Assembly (NCBI RefSeq): GCF_000378725.1
Contig: NZ_KB900372.1
Span: forward strand, 62,001 to 126,000
Direction of reading: 5' to 3'
DNA from: Peptoniphilus lacrimalis DSM 7455
GTDB taxonomy: Bacteria > Bacillota > Clostridia > Tissierellales > Peptoniphilaceae
Length of the DNA stretch: 64,000 nt
In this document: positions 37,109 to 45,808 of the stretch, piece after piece
Layout: the number at the start of each line of letters is the position of its first letter
How positions within the stretch are numbered: the stretch's first letter is position 1
Made by a program: the position numbers and the translations under genes
The notes under the pieces: generated by a model
What the model saw: only the letters and a program-made list of their open reading frames with translations
Databases searched by the model: none
Told to the model about the DNA's origin: nothing

Positions 37109-37294
37109 TTATATTTCCTCTAATCCTATTTGTTTCAAATAATTATATGTACCATCATAAAACTTAGGCTGTCTAGTAATATCTTCACGAAAACCTTTCG
37201 GTATAAATATTATCATTCCTTGCCTTGCTCTTGTGAGAAGTACTCTGTACGTATTTTTAAGAAATAATTTATCTTCATTTTTTAAAAAATTAAT
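37109..37294 (-). pseudogene. C-terminal remnant of a DUF2075-type helicase
   Basis: A 61-codon open tail reads NTYRVLLTRARQGMIIFIPK and then DITRQPKFYDGTYNYLKQIG before a TAA. This matches the end of DUF2075 (Schlafen-like, superfamily 1) DNA/RNA helicase-like proteins, where VLLTRARxGM is helicase motif VI. A TAG bounds it upstream. A second short open stretch in another frame lies at about 37297-37450. The main body of the gene is missing. Confidence 0.6.
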
Positions 37295-37497
37295 CTACTG
37301 TATCCATGTGTTTTTTTGTTGAAGCTTAGTCTCGCAGATGAATTATTACTACTAATTATCCCAAGGATATTATCAATATCTCTGTTTACAAATTTATTAA
37401 TATTATCTTCATAATATGAGTTTAATCTAAACTTGTGTGCTACTTTTGTTTAATAATCTTAAAATCAATAAAATGCTTTTCTTTGACTTAAAGATAT

Positions 37498-37550
37498 AGT
37501 ATGAATAAAAATTCATATTTGTCAAAAGCCTAGTGATTGAGAATAGACCG
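37498..37550. repeat. Dispersed repeat copy R1
   Basis: This stretch begins AGTATGAATAAAA and continues with TCAAAAGCC and a GAGAATAGACC tail. It aligns by eye with the copies at 38110, 39145 and 40620. It lies between the helicase remnant and the glycine-zipper remnant. Confidence 0.5.
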
Positions 37551-37573
37551 ATTAATATTATAATTATTTATTT

Positions 37574-37834
37574 CTATTTTTTGCTATTCATTCCTATTAT
37601 CATACCTAATAACATCCCCATAGACATCCCAACGGCTAAATTTTCTTTACCTAATGCTATTCCCACAGCAGTTCCTAGACACATACCAATTGCCATACCT
37701 TCAGAAATATTATTTTCACTTTTTTGTTTGTCTTCATTAGATTTTTATCCCGTTTTTTTCTTAGCACTAAAAACCGCATAAACAGCAAGAACGCATATTA
37801 AAAATACAGGTAATATTATTCTTAATATCTCCAT
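37574..37834 (-). pseudogene. Glycine-zipper membrane protein with one in-frame stop
   Basis: With AAAGGAGAA upstream, the frame reads MEILRIILPVFLICVLAVYA (a membrane segment) and reaches codon 29. A TAA at 37745-37747 (codon 30) interrupts it, then the same frame goes on for 56 codons. The continuation includes GMAIGMCLGTAVGIALGKEN and GMSMGMLLGMIIGMN, a classic glycine-zipper. The normal frame and repeat pattern are preserved, so one substitution has probably killed or modified the gene. Confidence 0.65.
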
Positions 37835-37867
37835 ATTATATTCTCCTTTTAATAAAAAGTATCCAAG

Positions 37868-38050
37868 TTAGAAAACAATCAATCCTCTATCTTCATAACC
37901 ATGTTCACTTGTATCATTAGCACACATTATAGGTCTATCAAGAGTCATAATTGTAGCAAGCTCTCCATCTATCTTTTCTACGGATTTTTTATAAGTACTA
38001 TGATTTTCCCCTTGGTCTTTTTTAATAAAAAATTTACTACTATCCTACAT
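37868..38050 (-). pseudogene. Fragment of an unrecognised protein
   Basis: An ATG at 38050 is followed at once by TAG, after which 58 codons stay open to a TAA at 37868. The open part contains DQGENHSTYKKSVEKIDGEL and IMTLDRPIMCANDTSEHGYE. It looks like a real protein C-terminus, but I cannot name it. No ribosome site is evident. Confidence 0.4.
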
Positions 38051-38109
38051 AAAACATCACATGTTTTTTAAAAGAAGGTTATTAAAATTTTTATATAAAT
38101 AAATATCAT

Positions 38110-38150
38110 ATTTATATTTCTCAAAAGCTTTGTATGTGGGAGTAGACTTA
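38110..38150. repeat. Dispersed repeat copy R2 (partial)
   Basis: CTCAAAAGC, TTTGTATGTGGGAGTAGA and the following bases align with the second half of R3 and R4. The first half is poorly conserved. It lies upstream of the fragment at 37868-38050. Confidence 0.45.
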
Positions 38151-38315
38151 TAAATTCTAAAATTATTATACTCTTAAAGCAGTAATAAGTATTACGAATG
38201 CCATCATTTCTTTTATAGGAAGAAGGTTTTTTGTTGCATAATACCATCACAAACGATGATTTATCACCACCAAGTTTTATTTCAAATTGTGATTTAACGT
38301 TCTATTGGGGGTAAT

Positions 38316-38852
38316 TTAAACCGATTCCAAAATTTGTTTTATATTGTTGAGATTTTCAGCAAAATAAATTCCCTCTTGTCGCTCATTGGAAGATAATCCT
38401 TTTTCAATCATATGATTCAAAAGTGCTTTCAAATCATTGTAGTACCCGTTCAGGTTGTAGATAATACACGGTGCATCAAGCTGTTTCAATGACACCTTTG
38501 ATATTACTTCTGTAATTTCTTCTAGTGTTCCCGTACCCCCTGGAAAAGCAATAAAAACTTCTCCCAACTCAATCATTTTATTTTTACGCTCCGCCATATC
38601 CTTAGTCACGATTAACTTAGTTAATCCGTCATGCTCAAATTCGTTTTCTATAAAAAATTCCGGCTCTACACCAGTTACTTCTCCTCCTACTTTCAAAACA
38701 CTATCAGCAATTGCACCCATCAGACCAGATTTTGAACCGCCATAGACTAGTGCATTTCCACTGTTTCCAATCCATGCCCCTAATTCTTCAACTGCTTTTC
38801 GTAAACATGGGTCACTTCCTTCGTTTGCTCCAAGATAAACTGTAATATTCAT
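38316..38852 (-). CDS. LOG-family phosphoribohydrolase-like protein
   Basis: This 178-residue Rossmann-fold protein has the LOG signature PGGTGTLEEITEV with the preceding MAERKNKMIEL helix, and the nucleotide-binding start LVYGGSKSGLMGAIADS. LOG proteins cleave cytokinin- or AMP-type nucleotides into base and ribose phosphate; bacterial physiology is mostly unknown. GC content is visibly higher than in the surrounding decayed DNA, suggesting a separate origin. GGAGAG precedes the ATG. Confidence 0.88.
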   Translation of the reverse strand: MNITVYLGANEGSDPCLRKAVEELGAWIGNSGNALVYGGSKSGLMGAIADSVLKVGGEVTGVEPEFFIENEFEHDGLTKLIVTKDMAERKNKMIELGEVFIAFPGGTGTLEEITEVISKVSLKQLDAPCIIYNLNGYYNDLKALLNHMIEKGLSSNERQEGIYFAENLNNIKQILESV

Positions 38853-39144
38853 TAAAAATTCTCTCCTTCAAATTCCGAATTATCTAATATCTACTAGCTT
38901 CAATTTCACTGCCTACAAGAACCTAAAACTGTCGAGTTATTGGATTGATTGTAAGTCTTTTCCTTTTTTCAAAACTCACTCCCCATAAATTACATCTAAT
39001 CTTAGGTTAATAGCTGACACATACTTTGCCGTAGATATGTTTTTATATAAAAAAACCAATCTTTTCAATATTTTGGCTACAAATATGCTCCCAAAAACTC
39101 CAAAATACTCCACTTTCTAATGATTACCCATTTTTTATTTACAT

Positions 39145-39233
39145 CAACACCACACTCTCAACATGCCTTGAGAGGTCAGTATGAATAAAACTAACAAATT
39201 TTCAAAAGCCTTGTATGTGGAAATAAATCCATA
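39145..39233. repeat. Dispersed repeat copy R3
   Basis: This is one of the two best copies. It begins with a hairpin CTCTCAA/TTGAGAG over a 6-base loop, then GGTCAGTATGAATAAAA, TCAAAAGCC, TTGTATGTGG and a TCCAT tail. R4 at 40620 matches across its whole length with scattered substitutions. Position relative to genes (between single-gene units) suggests a boundary role. Confidence 0.65.
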
Positions 39234-39258
39234 GTTCTCTTTGATATCAAACCATTTA

Positions 39259-39450
39259 TTAATTTGAAGCTCTTAAATGGATAAATTTCTTATCAGTACT
39301 AGTCATTTTTCTCATTTGCCCCAGTATTAACAAGACCAATACTAACATATTAAATAAGATTAATTAATTAATTAAATTCCTACTAGCATTTGATATCAAG
39401 GACATATAGGAGATCACTAATATTATCATTTTCTTTGTAAAAGGCTTCAT
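39259..39450 (-). pseudogene. Possible small membrane-protein remnant
   Basis: A frame MKPFTKKMIILVISYMSLIS runs into a stop within a (TTAA)4 tract, and another frame continues LFNMLVLVLLILGQMRKM to a TAA at 39259. The two parts would make a 60-residue membrane protein joined by a frameshift. No family is recognised. Confidence 0.3.
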
Positions 39451-39475
39451 TAAATCATTATCTCGAAATGTCAAT

Positions 39476-40561
39476 TTAATTTGAGCTTATAGACTCATCA
39501 TAAAAGTCGACAAACTGTTCAAACAGATCGACATCCAGCCTGTTGCTCCATCGCTTTCTATCAAGATGAAGCTCAATATACTTGGCCTTATCTTTCATAA
39601 AGCGCTCTTTATTTTTCTCCGCCTTATAATCATAGTCCAGGCTTGCGGTCCATTTTTTGAATGCATCATTGAACTCCTCTTTGTAAGTGTTGTCGCCATC
39701 AACAAAGAAATCGCTGTGTCCTTTATTTTTGAAGCAAAGAAATGTAAATCTCGGATCGTCTTTATACTTTTCATAGTATAAATCGTATCCATATTGTATA
39801 GGAACCGTCTTGTCATCCTCACTGTGTGCGACCAAGATTGCCGCATCACTCGATTTAAAACCATCCATCGCTGTATTCGTAGCGTACTTTCCAAAATTAA
39901 TCCACTCATGGAGTTTTACAAAAGGCATCATCACGCCAATAAAATTGCCCGCTTCTTCTTTTCCTCCGACCTCAAAAATATCCGAAGAACTGTTGGTTCC
40001 ACAACATGCGATCACCGCTTTCACCTCAGGGTGATACGTAAGTACACTACAAACGCAATAACCGCCCCAGCTATGTCCGAACAAACCGATCGGTAAATTT
40101 GGGAAATTTCCACTATCTTCGATAAAGGATATCGCATAATCCAAATCAATCACACCTTGTGGAAATCCGCCTACGCCTTCACCATCGCTTTCATCATTTC
40201 CTGTCGCATCGTAGGCGAATACATAGTATCCATGTTGCGCAAAGTAATTGATACAATCCATATACGAATTGTGACCACCGCCGCCAAAACCATGTGCGAG
40301 AATAATGATTCCTCGCTGCTTGCTACCTGCACTGTACCAGTATCCCATGAGCATTTGCCCCTTATCTGAAGGAAACTTATAATTTGTGCATTTAAGCCTT
40401 TCAAAGTCTTCAACTTTATACATTAGCGGCTTGTAACTTTCAAATCGCTGATTGATGTTATCATTGTATATCATTGTTGAAAAAGCCCACAAAGCACCTA
40501 CGATTAGTACGAGTACAGTGAGCACAATCATTCTTACTCTTGATTTTTTTGAGTTTCTCAT
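39476..40561 (-). CDS. Membrane-anchored alpha/beta hydrolase
   Basis: An N-terminal signal anchor (VRMIVLTVLVLIVGALWAF) is followed by a serine hydrolase domain of about 320 residues. The oxyanion loop is LAHGFGGGGHNSY and the nucleophile is the Ser in LFGHSWGGYC. The acid is in HSEDDKTVP and the His in KNKGHSDFF. It resembles extracytoplasmic esterases or acylaminoacyl-type hydrolases; the substrate is unknown. GC content clearly exceeds that of neighbouring genes, pointing to recent transfer. It lies between repeats R3 and R4. Confidence 0.87.
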   Translation of the reverse strand: MRNSKKSRVRMIVLTVLVLIVGALWAFSTMIYNDNINQRFESYKPLMYKVEDFERLKCTNYKFPSDKGQMLMGYWYSAGSKQRGIIILAHGFGGGGHNSYMDCINYFAQHGYYVFAYDATGNDESDGEGVGGFPQGVIDLDYAISFIEDSGNFPNLPIGLFGHSWGGYCVCSVLTYHPEVKAVIACCGTNSSSDIFEVGGKEEAGNFIGVMMPFVKLHEWINFGKYATNTAMDGFKSSDAAILVAHSEDDKTVPIQYGYDLYYEKYKDDPRFTFLCFKNKGHSDFFVDGDNTYKEEFNDAFKKWTASLDYDYKAEKNKERFMKDKAKYIELHLDRKRWSNRLDVDLFEQFVDFYDESISSN

Positions 40562-40619
40562 TAGTATTCACCTACTTTTTTCCCTTTTAGTATGTGCTTT
40601 TCAATAATATCCTTTCAAG

Positions 40620-40710
40620 CAATACCACCGTCTCAACATGGCTTGAGTGGTCAGTATGGATAAAATTTTAATTTTTTAAAAAGCCTCGTATGTGGGAATA
40701 TATCCATGAA
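40620..40710. repeat. Dispersed repeat copy R4
   Basis: This copy matches R3: a TCTCAA/TTGAG stem-loop, GTCAGTATGGATAAAA, AAAAGCCTCGTATGTGG and TATCCAT. It lies just upstream of the hydrolase gene and downstream of the AlkD-like gene. Confidence 0.65.
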
Positions 40711-40770
40711 CTTTTTAACTATAGCTTAAGGTTATCGTTAAAAGGTATTACCTCGACAAACTGGGAGTTG

Positions 40771-41388
40771 TCAGCCTACAAGCTTACTCGCTAATTTGTA
40801 TACTTGATTTATTTCTTTGCTTTCTAACTTCCAGTTGCAGAGTTCAGCTTTAATTAACTCTGGAAATTTTTTACTAATATCTCTTAAAGCATTCCCTACC
40901 GATTTTCTAACATATTCACTCGTATCTTCTTTTAATGCAGCAATTCGTCTGATAGCTTCATTCGGATTATCTTTGAAATATGGTCTACTTGTCCATATTC
41001 TAAGTCCCTCTGTAACTGCTCTCCTTGTATTAGGATTATTGTTTTTTAACCATTCATCAATTATTGGAAGTGCTTTTTCATATCCTATTTTCTTGCAAAA
41101 TTCATCAAATGCCTTCGCCAATACTTCCTGAACTCTCCAATTATCATCTTTGGAAACTTCATCTCTCATAAATGCTAAAATATCATCTTGCTCTGATAAG
41201 TATCCAAAAAGAAATACACCATACATTCTAACTTGATAGGCATCAGATTTATATGCTAAAAATGCTAATTTTCTTATATACTCATTATCATTAGATTTAT
41301 AATCTGCAAAGGCTCTTTTTTCCTCCTCTTTGAAGCCATTTTCTATCAACGAAAATTCTTTTTCTAAACTCACGATATATTCTTTCAT
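40771..41388 (-). CDS. AlkD-like HEAT-repeat DNA alkylation-repair protein
   Basis: This 205-residue all-helical protein consists of HEAT-like repeats. The block NPNTRRAVTEGLRIWTSRPY and EYVRKSVGNALRDISKKFPE match the DNA alkylation repeat family (AlkC/AlkD), which flip or excise alkylated bases without a classical base pocket. Trp in NDNW/DDNWRVQEVLAKAF and RIWTSRP fits the lesion-contact face. It is a lone gene between R4 and a broken acetyltransferase gene. Catalysis is inferred from family only. Confidence 0.8.
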   Translation of the reverse strand: MKEYIVSLEKEFSLIENGFKEEEKRAFADYKSNDNEYIRKLAFLAYKSDAYQVRMYGVFLFGYLSEQDDILAFMRDEVSKDDNWRVQEVLAKAFDEFCKKIGYEKALPIIDEWLKNNNPNTRRAVTEGLRIWTSRPYFKDNPNEAIRRIAALKEDTSEYVRKSVGNALRDISKKFPELIKAELCNWKLESKEINQVYKLASKLVG

Positions 41389-41436
41389 GCAGCTTCATCT
41401 CCTCCTAACTTCCAATTTCTCACTTTTCCACCTTTT

Positions 41437-41872
41437 TAAATCTTATTAATCAGCTTTCTTTTGAATACACTGCAGCCATCATTTTCTCCAATAAATTCAA
41501 AATCATTTTTCATCGCAATTCGTTTGGAATTTTCCTGGTTCGGGGCACATTCAATAATCAAGTTTTCCCTATATTTGAATTACGCTTTATAAAGGCTTTT
41601 GTTAATTCATTAGCATATCCTTTCCCCCAGTATATCTTATTTAGTATCCAACCAAATTCGAAGGAGTCATTGTCATACTCATGAAATATTACATATTCGA
41701 TAAACTTCTGACTAAAATCTTCCACCGCATAAATCAAAGGAGGGTCAATCAGTGCGACACTGTTTAGAAAATCCGCTATTTTTTCCCATGAAAAAGGCGG
41801 TTCTATAAATTCCATGACATCTTCATCTGAAAGTAGATTATAGAGTTCCGTTAGATCATTAACTGTTTTCAA
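41437..41872 (-). pseudogene. GNAT acetyltransferase broken by a frameshift
   Basis: The first frame (LLSDEDVMEFIEPPFSWEKI, then WILNKIYWGKGYANELTKAF) carries the GNAT acetyl-CoA loop region and ends at 41558. The neighbouring frame continues ENLIIECAPNQENSKRIAMK and closes the fold with GCSVFKRKLINKI at 41437. A single-base shift near 41565-41580 accounts for the break. The 5' end also lacks a clear ATG, with a TTG as the only candidate. Confidence 0.7.
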
Positions 41873-41982
41873 AATAATATTCTATTGTATTATTTAATTT
41901 ATATTTTCAGTTAGAAAAACTGGGATTTGTTTTCTCACAGCATTCAATTTTTCTCATAAAAAACAATATCCTTTCAGTCTAT

Positions 41983-42771
41983 TTATTCTGCACTTGTCCA
42001 AAAATCCTCTACAGTTTCATTAAACTCTTGTGGCACATCCATATTGACACAGTGTCCTGAATTTTCAAAAATGGCTACCCTACAATTTGGCTCACTTATT
42101 TTCCATTGTTTTACTGCCTCTAATTCCATTGGAATATCAAAGCTTCCACATCCAATCAACAAAGGGTAATTTCGTTTTCCAGTTTTATACTTATTTATCA
42201 TACTATTGAGCCTTGCCATAAATATAAATGATTTTTTAGGAAAAAGTATGTTCATATCAAAAAACTCATCTTGTGCCTGTAAAGTATATGCAGAAATTTT
42301 CTTGTTCTCTTTTGCAAACCACTTAATCGAAAAGAGAGCTTTCAACATCATAATCTTCTGTTTCGCACCATTTTGCTTTTGCATTTTAATATCAACATTA
42401 TTGATATCATATCCTCCAAAGCAAGCCATTGAACTTACTAAGTTTGGATAATGATTCGCAAAATCCTGTGCCAATACTGCTCCTAATGAAACACCGACAA
42501 TATGTACTTTTTTAATATTTTCCACCTTTAAGATTTCGAATATCCATTCTGACATTTTATCTATGCCATCCCCTTTTTGGGTATCCGTTGACTGCCCATG
42601 ACCAATAATGTCAACAGCCAAAATATTGTATTTGTTGTGAAAGTATTCAAACTGTGATTTGAACATATTATGATTGACAAAAGCAGCGTGAATAAAAAGT
42701 ATCCATTCAGTATAATCTCTTCCACTGATAAAATATGTGATTGGTGAATTAACTAACTTTATTGATTTCAT
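41983..42771 (-). CDS. Alpha/beta hydrolase
   Basis: This 262-residue protein has the canonical elbow HIVGVSLGAVLAQDFANHYP with Ser in GVSLG. The N-terminal oxyanion region is ILFIHAAFVNHNMF. The acid is probably in GCGSFDIP and the catalytic His in ENSGHCVNMD near the C-terminus. It belongs to the broad MenH/BioH-like group; the substrate is unknown. Its ATG overlaps the stop of a decayed PadR regulator gene, so the pair was once an operon. Confidence 0.87.
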   Translation of the reverse strand: MKSIKLVNSPITYFISGRDYTEWILFIHAAFVNHNMFKSQFEYFHNKYNILAVDIIGHGQSTDTQKGDGIDKMSEWIFEILKVENIKKVHIVGVSLGAVLAQDFANHYPNLVSSMACFGGYDINNVDIKMQKQNGAKQKIMMLKALFSIKWFAKENKKISAYTLQAQDEFFDMNILFPKKSFIFMARLNSMINKYKTGKRNYPLLIGCGSFDIPMELEAVKQWKISEPNCRVAIFENSGHCVNMDVPQEFNETVEDFWTSAE

Positions 42772-43325
42772 ATCTTGCTTCCTTTCATTTCATCAAGAAG
42801 TTTTTGCCACCACTCGATATTGAATTTCATAAGATCTTTTCCATATCGAGTTGCAGTAAACTGATAATGAAGAATATCCTTATTTTCATCAAAACTTTGA
42901 ATTTTACTGCTTCCTTACAAAGTGCATTCAACATATCATAGTGTTTTTTAACTTTAAAATATACACTTGTAATCCCGACTCACGTTTTTCTTTTGTTGAA
43001 AAGCCCATAAAGTATAATTTAGCCAATTCAGGATTTTTGCTGTTCTGTATTTCCATTGGAGCGGATACCCACTCAATGAAATTTTGTTTTCCACTATCCG
43101 TTATTGAATAATTTTTTTATATCGCCCATTTTCAATAGCTTCTTCATACTTAATATATCCACAATTAAGCAATTTTTTTATAGCAGCTTGTATACTTCCC
43201 ATACTGCTGCTATACATCAAATTAAATGGAGCTTCATACCAGATATATCCTATAAGGGCTGTATAGTAGAGCTTTTCAGCTTTGCTTATTCCCCGCTTCC
43301 TAAATCGTTCTTTGTATCTCCACAC
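42768..43325 (-). pseudogene. PadR-family regulator destroyed by frameshifts
   Basis: Frame one encodes the winged helix (ALIGYIWYEAPFNLMYSSSM, then IQAAIKKLLNCGYIKYEEAI). A second frame continues YSITDSGKQNFIEWVSAPME to LYFMGFSTKEKRESG. A third gives KKHYDMLNALCKEA, and a fourth ends YQFTATRYGKDLMKFNIEWW and KLLDEMKGSKI. Together they rebuild a full PadR protein with its C-terminal Vir_act_alpha_C dimer domain, so at least three indels are needed. The terminal TGA overlaps the hydrolase ATG. The original start is also unclear. Confidence 0.75.
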
Positions 43326-43362
43326 ACCATATCAATACAAACATAAACATCAATATAATTTT

Positions 43363-45228
43363 TCAGGACTTTTTTCGTCCTCCATCGCCATCTTCATTAA
43401 AGACATAATGCTTGTAAAACTGCTTAAAATGCAGGATTTTCACGATTTCACTCTTTGTATCAACGCTATGCACTCCACATGCGTTGTCTTTTGCTTGGGA
43501 ACATAATTTTTTATCCTCGTCATTCTTGTAGGGGCACAATTTATTAATGTCATTGTCTTTGGCATTTTTTCTTTTATCTTTGAATTTATTAGAATCTTGA
43601 CTATCTTTAACTCCTGTTTTGAAATAGAATGTTAAGTCATAAGGATGAACTGTTCCGTCTTTGTCAATTCTTCCAACCACGACTTTATCAACTATGCTTT
43701 CAAATACTGTTCTGTTAAATTCTTCTATAATTTCTCTATTTTCTAAGATCTTTTTAAATTGCTTTAGTCTTTCTTTAATAGAGTTTTCATCTTTTATCGT
43801 TAGTTCCAGTGTTTTCTTTTCATCAAGTAATTCTTCTTTTTGTTTTGTAAGTTTTTTATACTTTTTAGCATAAACTTCTTCGTCTATACTGTCTTCTAAA
43901 TGAAGATCAACTAACTTTCTTTCTTGACTAATAATTCTATTTAATTGGTTTTCTATCTTTTTCAAATCTTTGACTAAGGTATTATCATTTATTTCTTCTT
44001 CTACAATTTTTAAAAAGTCATCTATTACTGTTGAATCTGCATTACATAATTGCCTATAGCTTTCAACAAATGCTTTTTCTATTGCTGCTTCTTGTATTCC
44101 TTTTGAATGAGGGCAATATTTTTTACCTTTTTTAGTTGACTTTACACATTGCCAGTTAATTTTCTTATAAATTGAACTAGTGTGCCATGTTCTTCTTGAA
44201 AGTATTTCACCACAAAATCCACATTCTAGCATACTTGAAAAAGCATATTGCCTTGATAGTTTCTCTCTCTTTCTATCCTTATTAGCAATGGTGTTTCTAT
44301 TTTGTGCTCTCCTGAGTCTAATCTCTTGTGCCTTTTCAAAATCTTCTCTTGATATAATTGGCTCGTGATGATTTTCAATGTGGTATTTATCAGATTCACC
44401 AAAGTTTGCTAGTCTTCTTTTTGTTATGGGATCAACTGTGAAGGTCTTTCCCATTAGTATATCTCCAATATACTTTTCATTTTTAATTATTCCTAACACT
44501 GTAGTATCAGACCATTTTGTTTTACCTCTCGGGGTGAGATATCCTTGCTCTTCTAGTTCCCTGCCAATGACTGAGCCACCATTGCCCTCTAAATATCTTT
44601 TAAAGATGTATCTGACAATTTTGGCTTCTTCTTCATTTATAGAGATACTTTTTGTTATAGGGTCATAGTCGTATCCAAGGCAACCTTGAAAGCCAATAAG
44701 CTCCCCCTTTTCCATTTTCATTTTCAGTCCTTTTTTTACATGGGCTGAGGTATTTTCTACTTCTTGTTGAGCTACTGAACTTAATATTGTTAATAGTAAC
44801 TCTCCATCCATTGTCAAAGTATCTATATTTTCTTCTTCAAATACTACACCAACATTGTTTTCCTTTAATAGTCTTACATATTTTAAGGTATCTAATGTAT
44901 TTCTAGCAAATCTTGATATAGATTTAGTAATTATCATGTCTATATCTCCATTTTGGCAATCACTTATTAGTCTCATGAAATCTGCTCTTTTAGTAGCAGT
45001 TGTTCCTGTTGTTGCTTCATCTGCATATATACCAGCCAAAGTCCAGTTTTTATTATTTTTTATTAGATTTGTGTAATAATCAACTTGCGATTTATATGAT
45101 TCAAGTTGGTCTTTACTATCAGTGCTAACTCGACAATATGCTGCAACTCGTTTTAAATCTAAATGTAGTGCATTTCTATTTCTAGCTCCTGTATTTGAAG
45201 CTTTTATTAATTTTACTTTAGTATTCAT
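43363..45228 (-). CDS. Large serine recombinase (element A)
   Basis: This 621-residue recombinase has an N-terminal resolvase domain with the catalytic Ser in YCRVSTDSKDQ and the arginine-bearing SISRFARNTLDTL. A recombinase domain follows, then a zinc ribbon (CGFCGE ... CPHS) and a coiled coil (about 400-510). The cysteine-bearing tail ending in GDGGRKKS is typical of recombinases on clostridial integrative elements. The element end is probably just past the stop at 43363. AAGGAGGTAAAATG marks the start. Confidence 0.93.
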   Translation of the reverse strand: MNTKVKLIKASNTGARNRNALHLDLKRVAAYCRVSTDSKDQLESYKSQVDYYTNLIKNNKNWTLAGIYADEATTGTTATKRADFMRLISDCQNGDIDMIITKSISRFARNTLDTLKYVRLLKENNVGVVFEEENIDTLTMDGELLLTILSSVAQQEVENTSAHVKKGLKMKMEKGELIGFQGCLGYDYDPITKSISINEEEAKIVRYIFKRYLEGNGGSVIGRELEEQGYLTPRGKTKWSDTTVLGIIKNEKYIGDILMGKTFTVDPITKRRLANFGESDKYHIENHHEPIISREDFEKAQEIRLRRAQNRNTIANKDRKREKLSRQYAFSSMLECGFCGEILSRRTWHTSSIYKKINWQCVKSTKKGKKYCPHSKGIQEAAIEKAFVESYRQLCNADSTVIDDFLKIVEEEINDNTLVKDLKKIENQLNRIISQERKLVDLHLEDSIDEEVYAKKYKKLTKQKEELLDEKKTLELTIKDENSIKERLKQFKKILENREIIEEFNRTVFESIVDKVVVGRIDKDGTVHPYDLTFYFKTGVKDSQDSNKFKDKRKNAKDNDINKLCPYKNDEDKKLCSQAKDNACGVHSVDTKSEIVKILHFKQFYKHYVFNEDGDGGRKKS

Positions 45229-45283
45229 TTTACCTCCTTCCCATTTTGTATCTTTCTACAGTGTTATTATATCACAAAATTAA

Positions 45284-45421
45284 CTACTTTCTATCTCTCT
45301 TCTTATAATCATTTTCTATTCTATTTTTTATTTTTGTATATTCCTTATCATTAATTAATTTAAGATCATAAAGTCTACATAACATAGCAACTCTCATACT
45401 ATAAATCTTTATTGCTTGCAT
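45284..45421 (-). CDS. Small recombinase-associated protein
   Basis: A 45-codon frame starts at an ATG with AGGAGGTAAAA upstream and reads MQAIKIYSMRVAMLCRLYDL, then LINDKEYTKIKNRIEND and a basic tail. The pattern (short helix, L-x-L-I-N-x-x-E-Y/F) recalls the SHOCT-like small proteins that accompany serine recombinases on mobile elements. It sits 55 bases upstream of the recombinase gene and is probably co-transcribed. Confidence 0.65.
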   Translation of the reverse strand: MQAIKIYSMRVAMLCRLYDLKLINDKEYTKIKNRIENDYKKRDRK

Positions 45422-45808
45422 TTTTACCTCCTATGTAAGTTAATTTTTTTACCTTAGTAAGTTGTTTAAATTTAAAATATGCTAAACCCACCTAAGCAAC
45501 CTCAATAATATTGGTACTTCAAAGTATTTTGATTTTTATAGAAAGATGACAAAATACCCCTCACCTTATAAAGTGAAATTTGTCCTCTTTGGTAACCAGA
45601 ATTTTTATTTTTTTATAGTATTTTTGAATTTTAATGATTAATTTGAACATAAAAAGAGGACTTATGCTATTGGGCATAAATCCTCAAAAATAAAAAAATA
45701 TTATAAAGTTTATATTATGGAGTATTCAAAAAAATACTATTCATAACTTCTCGTTTTTCTTGCGTGTTTATCATATGTCCCTCTTCTAATTTACTAATGT
45801 ATGCATTT
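45422..45808. other. Intergenic region with terminator, no gene
   Basis: The region contains the terminator of the truncated ATPase gene (45651-45685) and the promoter area of the small recombinase-associated gene. I see no further coding frame. Confidence 0.55.
45651..45685 (-). terminator. Terminator of the truncated EcfAA' gene
   Basis: Arms at 45656-45667 and 45674-45685 (GAGGACTTATGC against its complement, one mismatch) form a strong stem; AAAAA to the left gives T's on the minus strand. Confidence 0.8.

Larger units (their letters stand above)
38853..39475. other. Intergenic zone with repeat R3 and a decayed small gene
   Basis: The right part holds a possible membrane-protein remnant (39259-39450) and repeat R3. 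The left part (38853-39140) has only short minus-strand frames that I cannot identify. Confidence 0.4.

Noticed and set aside
39270-39380. (TTAA)4 tract as a phase-variation switch
   Set aside because: Every frame through the tract meets TAA unless most repeats are lost, so slippage would not toggle a useful protein.
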